Shown: positions 16,601 to 24,163 of the stretch, one piece after another
How positions within the stretch are numbered: the stretch's first letter is position 1
Layout of the letters: every line of letters starts with the position of its first letter
Assembly: GCF_020741345.1 (NCBI RefSeq)
Contig: NZ_DYZD01000053.1
Span: forward strand, 19,723 to 83,722
Length of the DNA stretch: 64,000 nt
DNA from: Nocardiopsis listeri
Lineage (GTDB): Bacteria; Actinomycetota; Actinomycetes; Streptosporangiales; Streptosporangiaceae
Direction: 5' to 3'
The notes under the pieces: generated by a model
Databases searched by the model: none
Told to the model about the DNA's origin: nothing
Seen by the model: the letters and a program-made list of their open reading frames with translations, nothing else
Made by a program: the position numbers and the translations under genes

Positions 16601-17704
16601 TCACCTCTTTGAGAACTCGGCGAAGGGATCGTTCTGGAAGTCCTGGTCGGCTTCGGCGTCGGTGACCAGGCATGACTCCAACAGGGACAACAGGCGTCCT
16701 CTGTCCATACCGATCCCGGTGAAGGACAGGTGCTGGCGGCGGTCGCCCACCACCGGGTCCCAGTCCAGGAGGGCGGAGGAACGTCGGGCAGGTGAGACCA
16801 GGTCCATGGCGGCGTCGGGGAGCGCGGCCATCCAGGGGCCACCGTTCTCCACCATGAGCAGGTCCTGGTGGGAGTCCCACACCAGGAGGGTGTCGGGCTG
16901 ACCGGCCAGCCAGAACCTGCCCCTGCCTCGCAGACTCAAGGAGACGATCTCCTCCAACGCGTCGGAGAGTCGATCGGGGTGCAGTGGCCGGGTCCTGGAC
17001 CAGGTCACCGAACTCACGCCCTGTTCCTCGGCGTGATCGGTGTACTGGGCCCAGGCCGGGTTGATCCGGGTGTGGGTCGACTCGGGGTCGAAGCGTCCGC
17101 AGAGGAACCCCTGGAGGTCCGAGCCCGAACGGACGATCGCGGCCGCGGGATTGAGCTGTTGGAGCAGGGTCTGCGCATGACGGTCGGACCCCGCGCCGTG
17201 CAGGACGATCACGTTCGGGTACTCCACCTGCCGATTGAGGACTTCGGCCACCGTGCGGGAGTCGTCCTGGGCGATGTGGAGTTCGCGGTCGCTCAGATCG
17301 TGGTCGCTGCCCAGGTCCGCGGTCAGGTGGGCGATGTCGACGGCGGTGGCGACGGTGGCGAGGTGCAGCCTCTCCTGCGCGGCGATGTTCTCGGAGATCA
17401 GTCGGGGCTCCACTCCGTCCCAGGACTCCACGACGCACAGGTCGTGTCGGTCGGCGTCCGCGGTGCGCAGGAGGAAGGGGATGAGGTCCTCGCGCAGGGT
17501 GCAGGAGGCACAGGCGTGGTCGAGGTTCACCTGCTCGCTCTCAGCGGGGCCCGTGCAGTCGCGCACCACACGGTGTACCGCTCCGTCACCGATGTCCTCC
17601 AAGTCGTGGTGCACGGCGATGGAACGTGGAACGGTGGCCAGCAGCTCGTTCACGGCCTGACGTCGCGCAGTCGCGTGCAGCCCGGTGACCAGGGCGATGC
17701 GCAT
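16601..17704 (-). CDS. CobW/COG0523-like protein of the zinc-starvation operon
   Basis: 367 residues. The N terminus [20 protein letters not shown] aligns with the CobW P-loop region, but the Walker A GxxGxGKT is replaced by GLHATARRQ. The Cys motif that normally reads GCICC is present as [10 protein letters not shown]. The C-terminal CobW domain holds [20 protein letters not shown]0523 GTPases are zinc chaperones or insertases (ZigA, YciC type). The lost Walker A suggests this member does not hydrolyse GTP in the usual way. It is the first gene of the operon with S18, L28 and S14, and a Zur box lies 40 bp upstream. Confidence 0.85.
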   Translation of the reverse strand: MRIALVTGLHATARRQAVNELLATVPRSIAVHHDLEDIGDGAVHRVVRDCTGPAESEQVNLDHACASCTLREDLIPFLLRTADADRHDLCVVESWDGVEPRLISENIAAQERLHLATVATAVDIAHLTADLGSDHDLSDRELHIAQDDSRTVAEVLNRQVEYPNVIVLHGAGSDRHAQTLLQQLNPAAAIVRSGSDLQGFLCGRFDPESTHTRINPAWAQYTDHAEEQGVSSVTWSRTRPLHPDRLSDALEEIVSLSLRGRGRFWLAGQPDTLLVWDSHQDLLMVENGGPWMAALPDAAMDLVSPARRSSALLDWDPVVGDRRQHLSFTGIGMDRGRLLSLLESCLVTDAEADQDFQNDPFAEFSKR

Positions 17705-17743
17705 CGGATGCTCCTCTCCGAGGTGCCTTCTCTAGAATGGAAA

Positions 17744-17758
17744 TGAAAATCGTTTCCA
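17744..17758 (-). promoter_or_regulatory. Zur box of the CobW-rpsR-rpmB-rpsN operon
   Basis: TGAAAATCGTTTCCA, 13 of 15 matches to the Zur consensus as I recall it, sits 40 bp upstream of the CobW-like start. The flanking TGGAAA and TTTCCA extend it to a 21-bp imperfect palindrome. Zinc-loaded Zur bound here should repress the operon. Confidence 0.75.
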
Positions 17759-17844
17759 TACTCTACACAGCCTCGGGAGTGCTCGGTGTGGCCGCCCGGG
17801 GGTGGTGTGATTCGGGCGAATCGAGCTCGGGCATGTTACGGTAC

Positions 17845-17859
17845 TGATAATCATTTTCA
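17845..17859 (+). promoter_or_regulatory. Zur box of the zur gene
   Basis: TGATAATCATTTTCA, 14 of 15 matches to the Zur consensus as I recall it, lies 108 bp upstream of the Fur-family gene start. It indicates autoregulation. Confidence 0.8.
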
Positions 17860-17966
17860 CCTACTCGAGTCGTGTCCCCCAGGAGTCCTCCTCGTGTACG
17901 TAGGGCGATGCCGACACCGAGTCGGCCCCTTGCCCCTGGTGATCCCACACCGGGCGGTCGACTGAC

Positions 17967-18362
17967 ATGGTCAACACACCCAAGTACGACGAAGCCGTGC
18001 TCAGGGTCCTGGACCGTAGTTCCCGCTTTCGCAGCTGTCGGGAGATCCTCAAGGACCTGGATCGGTCGAACTCCTCAGCCACGGGTCCGCCGAGTCTGTC
18101 CACCATCTACCGCACGGTCCACCGGATGTCCCAGGAAGGTGTGCTGGACACGATCCAGTCGCCCGAAGGAGAGCGTCTGTACCGGCGGTGTGGAACACCT
18201 GTCCGCCACTACCACCTCTTCTGCCGCGTCTGTGGGGAGGTGGAGGAGGTCGCACAGGTCGCCGAAATCGCAGCGGTCGTGGAGAAGATCCGGAACCTGA
18301 GCGATTTCGACCAGGTCGACCACACCTTCGAACTGACCGGTGTCTGTCCGCGTTGCCTGTGA
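17967..18362 (+). CDS. zur: Zinc uptake regulator, Fur family
   Basis: 131 residues. The N-terminal winged helix includes FRSCREILKDLDR and SLSTIYRTVHRMSQEGVLDT. The dimerisation domain has RHYHLFCRVCGEVEEV and ends HTFELTGVCPRCL, giving the two CxxC pairs of the structural zinc site and the His cluster of the regulatory site. Assignment to Zur rather than Fur rests on the neighbouring cysteine-free ribosomal paralogues and the Zur boxes. The ATG at 17967 has GGCGGTCGACTG upstream, a weak site; translation from an earlier codon is possible but unsupported. It is divergent from the CobW operon. Confidence 0.9.
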   Translation: MVNTPKYDEAVLRVLDRSSRFRSCREILKDLDRSNSSATGPPSLSTIYRTVHRMSQEGVLDTIQSPEGERLYRRCGTPVRHYHLFCRVCGEVEEVAQVAEIAAVVEKIRNLSDFDQVDHTFELTGVCPRCL

Positions 18363-18428
18363 CACCGCGTCGCAGCCCTGCTCGGGGCGGGCCCGGAGGC
18401 GGTACGGAACACTCGCGAAAGGAATCCC

Positions 18429-18920
18429 GTGACCACTTGTCCTGACAGACCGGATGAACCGGAAAGGCCCGAGAAGGGAGTGGCGCTGGTCACCGGTGCC
18501 GCCGGAGGTATAGGCGCCGCCGTCGTTCGGCGTATGGAGGCACAGGGATACGCCGTCGCCGCGGTCGACCGTCGCGAGCACTCCTCACGACGACTGGTGG
18601 CCGAACTCGAACACGAAGGACACCGGGCGATCCACTACGGCGCGGACGTCAGTGACGGGGACATGGTGGAGCGGGTGGTCTCCAAGGTGGAGAGGGGCCT
18701 CGGCGGGATCACCGCCGTGGTCAACGTCGCCGGGGTCCTGCACCACGGAACGACCTCGAAGTTCCCGGCCGAGCAGTGGCACGAACTCTTCGCGGTCAAC
18801 GCCCTGGGAGTCTTCGACATCTGCCGCGCGGTCTCCTCCCGGATGGCCTCCCGAGGGCACGGCAGTATCGTCACCGTCGGATCCGACGCCGTCGCGTTCC
18901 TCGGCTCGCCCGGTGCGTAG
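18429..18920 (+). pseudogene. Truncated SDR, 2,3-dihydro-2,3-dihydroxybenzoate dehydrogenase-like
   Basis: The GTG start follows GAAAGGAATCCC. The 163 residues carry the NAD loop TGAAGGIGAAVVRRM, NVAGVL, and FAVNALGVFDICRAVSSRMA followed by GSIVTVGSDAV, best matching EntA/DhbA-type dehydrogenases. The chain stops at SPGA before the catalytic YxxxK and the whole C-terminal half, so it cannot be active. The next base pairs encode the middle of an ABC ATPase in another frame, marking a deletion junction. EntA-like enzymes make the catechol unit of siderophores; a lost metallophore cluster beside zur is a plausible history (inference). Confidence 0.78.
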
Positions 18921-19222
18921 GCCTGCCCGCGGAGACCGAACACGCGTTCCCGGGTCGACTCTCCGGCGGTCAGCGTCGGCGTGTGGCGATCGCCCGCGCC
19001 CTGGCCGCGCGTCCGCGGGTCCTGTTGGCAGACGAGGTGTCCTCGGCCCTGGACGCCGCGAGCGCGCGTAAGGTCCTGGACCTCCTGGACACCCTGCGTG
19101 CGGAGGAGGGCCTGGCCGTCGTCGTGGTCACGCACGATCAGGACGTCGCCGACCGTGCGGACCGCGTCCTCAGCCTGGACTCGGAGCGCCGGACACTCCT
19201 GCCCGTCTCACCTCGAACGTGA
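18914..19222 (+). pseudogene. C-terminal half of a peptide/nickel-type ABC transporter ATPase
   Basis: From VGLPAETEHAFPGRLSGGQR the frame matches OppF/DppF/NikE ATPases: the signature LSGGQRRRVAIARALAARPR, Walker B VLLADEVSSALD and the H-loop VVVVTHDQ. The N-terminal half with Walker A is missing, and no start codon with a ribosome site precedes it. It begins at the junction with the truncated SDR. The Walker B proline of the usual LLADEPTS is here VSS, another sign of divergence. The remnant ends at a natural stop. Confidence 0.8.
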
Positions 19223-19510
19223 CCAAGGCTACGGGCGTGCAGGGGCGACCTCCTCAGTCCATACGAGGCGGGGCGTCGACGTCGAAGGCCCGGGCGGCCT
19301 ACTCCCGGTCCGGGACAGGGAGGACGGTTCCATGATGTGAAATGGAACCCTTGCTTATGGTTGGTGGTATTCACAGATCTTCGTGTATGGTGTGCGTGTC
19401 TTCGGGTTGGTTCAGAGTTCCGGAGACCTTCTCCCGCTGCGCGCCGAACCGCCCGGTTCGGTGTTCACACCCCACGGCCTTGTCGCCACCACACAGACCC
19501 GGAGCCCACC

Positions 19511-20083
19511 ATGACCCAGCCCCAGCAGCCGTTCCAGCCCCAGCCGCCGAAGCAGGGCATGTCCACCGGCAGGAAGTTCGGCCTGGGTTGCGGGGCGTTC
19601 CTGCTCCTGCTCTTGCTGATGGGCGGCTGCGTGGCCGCTCTCTCGTCGGGCGTCGACGGCTCCGGTTCCTCACAGGAGACCTCCGAGCAGACCGAGGAAA
19701 CGGTCGAAGCGGAGGTCGAGGAGGCAGCCGAGGAGCCTCAGGAGGACGAGCCCGTCGTGCTGACCGCAGAGGTCGCCGACTTCGTGCCGAGCATCCTGCA
19801 CGACGGCGGCGACTACACCAGCGTGCACGTCACCGTCGAGAACAACGGTGACGATGCCATCGAGGTCAACCCGTTGTACTTCGCGATCGTCGCCGACGAC
19901 GGCACCAAGAAGGACACGACCAGCGCCCTGGGCATGTCCGAGTCCCAGATCGACACCGTGACGCTCAACCCCGGGCAGCGTGCCGAGGGCGTGGTCACCG
20001 CCGAGGGCGCCTTCACCCCGGCCTCCGTCGAGTTCGAGGAGGCCCTTGGCCTGGGCGTGACCATCACCGCCGACGTCGGCTGA
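19511..20083 (+). CDS. Membrane-anchored DUF4352-type protein
   Basis: 190 residues. A proline/glutamine-rich cytoplasmic start (MTQPQQPFQPQPPKQG) is followed by one membrane helix (GCGAFLLLLLLMGGCVAALS), then a Glu-rich linker (residues 55-85). The C-terminal part has the DUF4352 immunoglobulin-like pattern: YTSVHVTVENNGDDAIEVNP, FAIVADDGTKKDTTSA and LNPGQRAEGVV. This fold occurs in exported actinobacterial proteins such as the MPT63-like group; the function is unknown. The ATG at 19511 is chosen because the upstream ORF extension has no such pattern. A terminator follows, shared with the convergent methylase gene. Confidence 0.85.
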   Translation: MTQPQQPFQPQPPKQGMSTGRKFGLGCGAFLLLLLLMGGCVAALSSGVDGSGSSQETSEQTEETVEAEVEEAAEEPQEDEPVVLTAEVADFVPSILHDGGDYTSVHVTVENNGDDAIEVNPLYFAIVADDGTKKDTTSALGMSESQIDTVTLNPGQRAEGVVTAEGAFTPASVEFEEALGLGVTITADVG

Positions 20084-20110
20084 GCGCCACCTCGCCCCTG
20101 AAGCAAGACA

Positions 20111-20144
20111 AGGGCCCGCCCCCCCGGAAAGGAGGTCGGGCCCT
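20111..20144. terminator. Bidirectional terminator hairpin
   Basis: AGGGCCCG and CGGGCCCT outer arms enclose a second partly paired stem (CCCCCC with GGAGG). It lies between the DUF4352 gene and the convergent methylase gene. Confidence 0.75.
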
Positions 20145-20157
20145 CGTCGGCGTCGAT

Positions 20158-22221
20158 CTACCGCCGAGTCGTGCGATCGGTGGTGAGCTCCACGGCCAGG
20201 TCGACGGCCTGGTCGGCCAGTTCCGCGCCCAGTTCCTGCAGCTCCCGTAGCGCCCGACGGAACCGTTCGACCCTGCGGAAACGCTCACCGTGGGAACGCT
20301 GCTCCTGGATGGACAGCACGGGCAGGCGGAACCGTTGCGGTTCCAGTCGCAGGGACCCGCGCACGCTGCTGCTCACCCGGGCGATGTGTCCGCGCTCGGC
20401 CTCGCTGCTGACGAAACCCGCCAGGAACCAGGGGTCCACGGCCGCGGGGTTGGTGCTCACCACGTACAGCCCGCCGTGGAGGTGGGCCCCGGCGTCCTCG
20501 GAGGTGATCACCCGGGCCAGGGGCCGTTCGGTGACCACGGGGATGACCACATCGCCCTCCCGCAACGGGGGATTGCGCATGGGATCGGCGTCGACGAGTT
20601 CGGTCCGGGTCGCCGGCGTCCCGCGCACCACGTCCTGCGGCGTCAGCACCCGCGCCTGGACCTGTGGGCCCCCCTCCTCCTCGGGGCGACGGGCACGGTG
20701 ACGTCTGATGGTGACCGAACCGGCCTTGGCCAGTTCGCCCAGGGTGACGACCGGGGTGGGCGCGGCCTCGGGCAGGGTTTCGGGAACCTCCGGGAGCAGA
20801 GACCGCAAAGACCGCAGTGATCGCTCCATCTCGACGCGACGCCGGGAGAACAGGTCGAGGTCTCGGGCACTCGAACGGGGCGGGGGCAGGTGGCGACGAG
20901 GGGTGAGGTCGACCTCCTCGTCGAGCAGCTCCACCGGTGCCACGGCCCGTGCCGTTCCCGGGACCTCCCCGAAACTCTCCGGGGAGTCGTGGAAGTCCCC
21001 CCAGAGCCCGCGGATCCGGTCGATCACGTCCTCGGGGAGTTGAATCTCCTCGGGGTCGGTCGGCTCGGTGTCCACCAACAACAAAGGGGTGGGCGCCGTC
21101 GTCTCGTCGGTTCGGCGCAGCACCCACAGCTGCAGCGGAACGGCGTAGTGCGCGGCGAAACCGGAGGGCAGCGACACCACCGCCCGGAACGCGCCGGACC
21201 TCAACAGCGAACGGCGGATCCGCCGTCCGGAAGGACGTTGGGCCGCGGCCGGGGGCATCAACAGTACGGCGGTGCCACCCGGCCGCAGCTGGGACAACGA
21301 GTGCTGAACCCAGGCCAGGTCGGATTCCAGGCGAGGTGGTAGCCCGTGCACCCACCGCGTGTCCTCGACCAGGTCCTCCAGGCCCCAGTTGCGTTCACCG
21401 AACGGGGGAGCGGTGACCACCGAGTCGGCCGGACCCGAGGTGAACGCCGGTTCGCGCAGGGCATCGCCGACCCGAAGCTCGACCCGTTCGTCCAGAGAGT
21501 CGGCGAAGGCCAGACGCAGCGCGGTCAGCCACAGTGTCGCCCGGTCACGGTCCTGGCCGCGCAATGGCGCGTGCCCGGCTCGGGCCCCGGCCACCAGGAC
21601 CTCGCCCCCGCCACAGGCGGGGTCGGTCAGGGCACCGCCGCCGGAGAGGTGGACCATCAGGTCGGCCAGGTCCGGTGGGAGATTGTGCGATCCGGCGGGG
21701 GAGCGTTGCTCAGCCCTTCGGCTCATGCGTTCCATCACCGGAGCGGGGCCGCTCTCGGCGACTGCGCGCACGGTCGTCTCCACCAGGGCGGGGAGCAGAG
21801 TGTCGGGGACCGGGACGGGCCGGTGGTCGGCCAGGCAGACCGAACCGGAGGCCCGCAACCGGGTCTCGAAACCGTCCAGGGCCGTGGCCACCAAAGCGGC
21901 CGGGTCCTCGGAAGAAGCGTCGGGATGGTCGCGCAGGTGCAGGGCCAGCGCGCCGACCAGTCCGAGGAGGTCCTCCACGGGAGCGGATCCGCGCAGGGAG
22001 TCCATCACCTGCCACAGCCGCTGGTCGGGGTCGATGCTCGGCACACTGCGGTGGGTGGACAGCCACTCCTCGACCTCCGCCAGGTCGAAGCGGGGGCTGC
22101 GATCGGTTCCTCCGACGGGGGTGGGGAAATCGTCGTGGCGTCGACGCCAGTTACTGACCGCTGTCGGTTTGACCCCGGCGATACGGGCGATGTCGGCGGA
22201 GCTCACCTCCACGTTGTCCAT
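20158..22221 (-). CDS. Orphan N6-adenine DNA methylase-like protein with N-terminal HTH
   Basis: 687 residues from ATG 22221 (GGAAGGGTTGGGATC upstream). Residues 1-60 are a helix-turn-helix (SADIARIAGVKPTAVSNWRR). A type I HsdM-like methylase domain follows: LTDPACGGGEVLVAGARAG is the SAM motif and VVTAPPFGERNWG stands where motif IV NPPF/Y is expected. The C-terminal 250 residues, with VTLGELAKAGSV and FLAGFVSSEAERGHIARVSS, resemble a specificity-subunit target-recognition half. No restriction subunit is nearby, so it may be a solitary methylase or a regulator. The APPF in place of NPPF puts catalysis in doubt. A -10-like TATAGT lies about 33 bp upstream. Confidence 0.85.
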   Translation of the reverse strand: MDNVEVSSADIARIAGVKPTAVSNWRRRHDDFPTPVGGTDRSPRFDLAEVEEWLSTHRSVPSIDPDQRLWQVMDSLRGSAPVEDLLGLVGALALHLRDHPDASSEDPAALVATALDGFETRLRASGSVCLADHRPVPVPDTLLPALVETTVRAVAESGPAPVMERMSRRAEQRSPAGSHNLPPDLADLMVHLSGGGALTDPACGGGEVLVAGARAGHAPLRGQDRDRATLWLTALRLAFADSLDERVELRVGDALREPAFTSGPADSVVTAPPFGERNWGLEDLVEDTRWVHGLPPRLESDLAWVQHSLSQLRPGGTAVLLMPPAAAQRPSGRRIRRSLLRSGAFRAVVSLPSGFAAHYAVPLQLWVLRRTDETTAPTPLLLVDTEPTDPEEIQLPEDVIDRIRGLWGDFHDSPESFGEVPGTARAVAPVELLDEEVDLTPRRHLPPPRSSARDLDLFSRRRVEMERSLRSLRSLLPEVPETLPEAAPTPVVTLGELAKAGSVTIRRHRARRPEEEGGPQVQARVLTPQDVVRGTPATRTELVDADPMRNPPLREGDVVIPVVTERPLARVITSEDAGAHLHGGLYVVSTNPAAVDPWFLAGFVSSEAERGHIARVSSSVRGSLRLEPQRFRLPVLSIQEQRSHGERFRRVERFRRALRELQELGAELADQAVDLAVELTTDRTTRR

Positions 22222-22445
22222 GATCCCAACCCTTCCTGGCCGACGGTCGGACCGACTATACACATGTGCTCCGGTCTCGACCCGGACACGACCATACGTG
22301 AGTGGTTGGGTCGCTTCACAGGTCAGATTCGGTGTCAGGGCCGCGAGACAGCACCCCGCCAGAGTCGAAGGGTGATGTTCGGGTGCCGGAAGCGGACATC
22401 CCGCGTGTTTCGTTCCACCGGTCAGGTTGGGTATCACCCGGGGGG

Positions 22446-22574
22446 ATGGACATGGACTACGCCCACGTGTACGCGCTCCCGATCCCTCAACCGCGCCCTG
22501 CCCCCGACGACGGTCCGCCGCCGCGGTGGTTGCCGCCACCTCCACCGCGCCGCCCGGGCGACAGCGGAGCCTGA
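22446..22574 (+). CDS. Small proline-rich hypothetical protein
   Basis: 42 residues: MDMDYAHVYALPIPQPRPAP, then a polyproline stretch ending PPRRPGDSGA. A G-run (CCCGGGG) directly precedes the ATG, and a strong terminator starts 14 bp after the stop, which favours a real transcript. I recognise no family. It could also be part of a leader with no product, so support is modest. Confidence 0.4.
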   Translation: MDMDYAHVYALPIPQPRPAPDDGPPPRWLPPPPPRRPGDSGA

Positions 22575-22587
22575 CCCCTCCGACCGA

Positions 22588-22625
22588 ACCGCCCGACCCG
22601 ATCCCCCTCGATCGGGCCGGGCGGT
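22588..22625 (+). terminator. Strong terminator hairpin
   Basis: ACCGCCCG and CGGGCGGT arms with a second stem (CCCGATC and GATCGGG) inside and a six-base loop. It lies 18 bp upstream of the YchJ gene and ends whatever transcript covers 22446-22574. Confidence 0.8.
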
Positions 22626-22651
22626 GTTCCCGGCACGTCAGAATGGAAGGC

Positions 22652-23089
22652 ATGGCCCAGCAGCGATCCCGCCGTTCACGGCGTTCCACCTCCCCGCGAC
22701 CCCTGCCCACCGAGGCGCCCTGCCCATGCGGCCGGGATGAGCGATACGGCGCCTGTTGTGGTCGCCTGCACGCGGGTACGGTCCGCGCGGCCACCGCGGA
22801 GGACCTCATGCGTTCGCGCTACAGCGCCTTCGTCGTGGGCGACGAGGACTACCTCCTGCGCTCTTGGGACCCCACCACCCGGCCCCGGAACGTGGGGTCG
22901 GACCCCGACACCCGGTGGACGGGGCTGGAGATCCTGCGAACGAGTGAGGGGACCCCCTTCCACGCGGAGGGCACCGTCGAGTTCCGTGCCCACTACCGGG
23001 AGGACGGTCGAGACGGCGAGCTGCGTGAGCACAGCCGTTTCCGCCGACACGAGGGTGCATGGGTCTACCTGGACGCCCTCGCCGACTGA
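22652..23089 (+). CDS. YchJ-family protein with SEC-C-like zinc motif
   Basis: 145 residues. PCPCGRDERYGACCGRLHAG is the N-terminal zinc-binding motif of the UPF0225/YchJ family, followed by LMRSRYSAFVVGDEDYLLRSW and a small NTF2-like domain (VEFRAHYREDGRDGELREHS). Such proteins are widespread and of unknown biochemical role. Two in-frame ATGs exist at 22643 and 22652; GGAAGG overlaps the first and lies close to the second, so the exact start is open. It stands alone between a terminator and the next gene. Confidence 0.85.
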   Translation: MAQQRSRRSRRSTSPRPLPTEAPCPCGRDERYGACCGRLHAGTVRAATAEDLMRSRYSAFVVGDEDYLLRSWDPTTRPRNVGSDPDTRWTGLEILRTSEGTPFHAEGTVEFRAHYREDGRDGELREHSRFRRHEGAWVYLDALAD

Positions 23090-23207
23090 CCTCCCACGCG
23101 CGGGGGCCGGCACCCCACGAGGCCGTCGACCTGCACGATGTGTAAGAAATCGGGTGCGCACGGTAGGAAGAGCGGGGCACGGTACCCTCAACGCTTCGGA
23201 GCCCCCG

Positions 23208-24158
23208 ATGACCGAATCACCGCAGGGCGCAACGCCGCCCATGATCCGGCGGCAGCAGACCGTCCAGGAGATCGCCCGCGGCCTGGTCGATATCATGCCC
23301 GCGGACTGGCAGAACGTCATATACCTGACGCGTCAGGTGGGCGGCTTCACCTACGAGGACCTCGTCGCGGTGAGCACCGACGGCACGGTACGCGAGTTCG
23401 TCCCACCCGAGCCGGTCCGGGCGTCGGCCACGGAACTGAAGGACCTGGGCGAAAAGCCGGGAGCGGGCACCTGGCTCGAAGCGCGGATCTCGGTGGAGGT
23501 CTCCGGACGCTTCCGGATCGAGTACGAGTACGACGAGGTGGCGTTGCCCAACGGGCTCGCGCCTTTGGCCTACGCCCAGGAGATGCGCCGCTACCCCCGC
23601 ACCCAGGAGCAGACCCCCGGCTGGATGCGAGCTCACCTGGAACAAGCGCGGACGTTCGACCTGGGCCCGGTCCACGCCGATTTCGCCACCGTCCTGATCC
23701 GGGCCTTCCAGGAGGAGGGCCTACAGATCGAGTACCTGCCGCCCACCAGCGTGCGCCTCCTCCTCCCCGGGCACGGACCCTTCGCACCCGGCGACATGGT
23801 GGAGACCTTCGAACGGGCCGTGGTCGCGACCACGGATCGGTGGCCCCGCATCGCGGCGGGCATGGCTCGACTCACCGCGGAGAACGCCCGCGGACAGGGG
23901 CTGATGGCGGTGCCCGACGACGCCGCCATGGCCGCGCTCCGCCGGGCCTTCGCCGGGCACGGGACCCGGATCGCCTTCCACGGCACCGACACACTGCTCG
24001 TCCCTTTGCCGAGCGGGCGTAACGCGACCACGGACATCACCGGGTTCCGTGCCGCCATGGAAGGTCACCTGCCCGAACACATCGCCTACCACGCGGACGT
24101 GCTCGCCCGGGAGATGAACGAACAGATCGCCCGCGCGGTGGCCGAGGGGAGGGCCTGA
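23208..24158 (+). CDS. YezG/DUF600-like protein (immunity-protein fold)
   Basis: 316 residues from ATG 23208. The N-terminal 130 residues follow the YezG/DUF600 pattern: VQEIARGLVDIMPADWQNVI, a Tyr/Phe-rich sheet (VGGFTYEDLVAVSTDG), and WLEARISVEVSGRFRIEYEY DE. YezG proteins are immunity partners of polymorphic toxins in Bacillus. The second half (about 150-316) repeats an LQIEYLPPTSVRLLLPG-type sheet and has no family I recognise. No toxin gene is adjacent, so an immunity role is only a possibility. The weak ribosome site (GGAG) leaves the start slightly uncertain. It is convergent with the next gene by 5 bp. Confidence 0.65.
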   Translation: MTESPQGATPPMIRRQQTVQEIARGLVDIMPADWQNVIYLTRQVGGFTYEDLVAVSTDGTVREFVPPEPVRASATELKDLGEKPGAGTWLEARISVEVSGRFRIEYEYDEVALPNGLAPLAYAQEMRRYPRTQEQTPGWMRAHLEQARTFDLGPVHADFATVLIRAFQEEGLQIEYLPPTSVRLLLPGHGPFAPGDMVETFERAVVATTDRWPRIAAGMARLTAENARGQGLMAVPDDAAMAALRRAFAGHGTRIAFHGTDTLLVPLPSGRNATTDITGFRAAMEGHLPEHIAYHADVLAREMNEQIARAVAEGRA

Positions 24159-24163
24159 TCCCC

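Noticed and set aside
18989-19222. Treating the ABC ATPase fragment as a functional small gene
   Set aside because: Walker A and the first half of the domain are missing and no start with a ribosome site precedes it.
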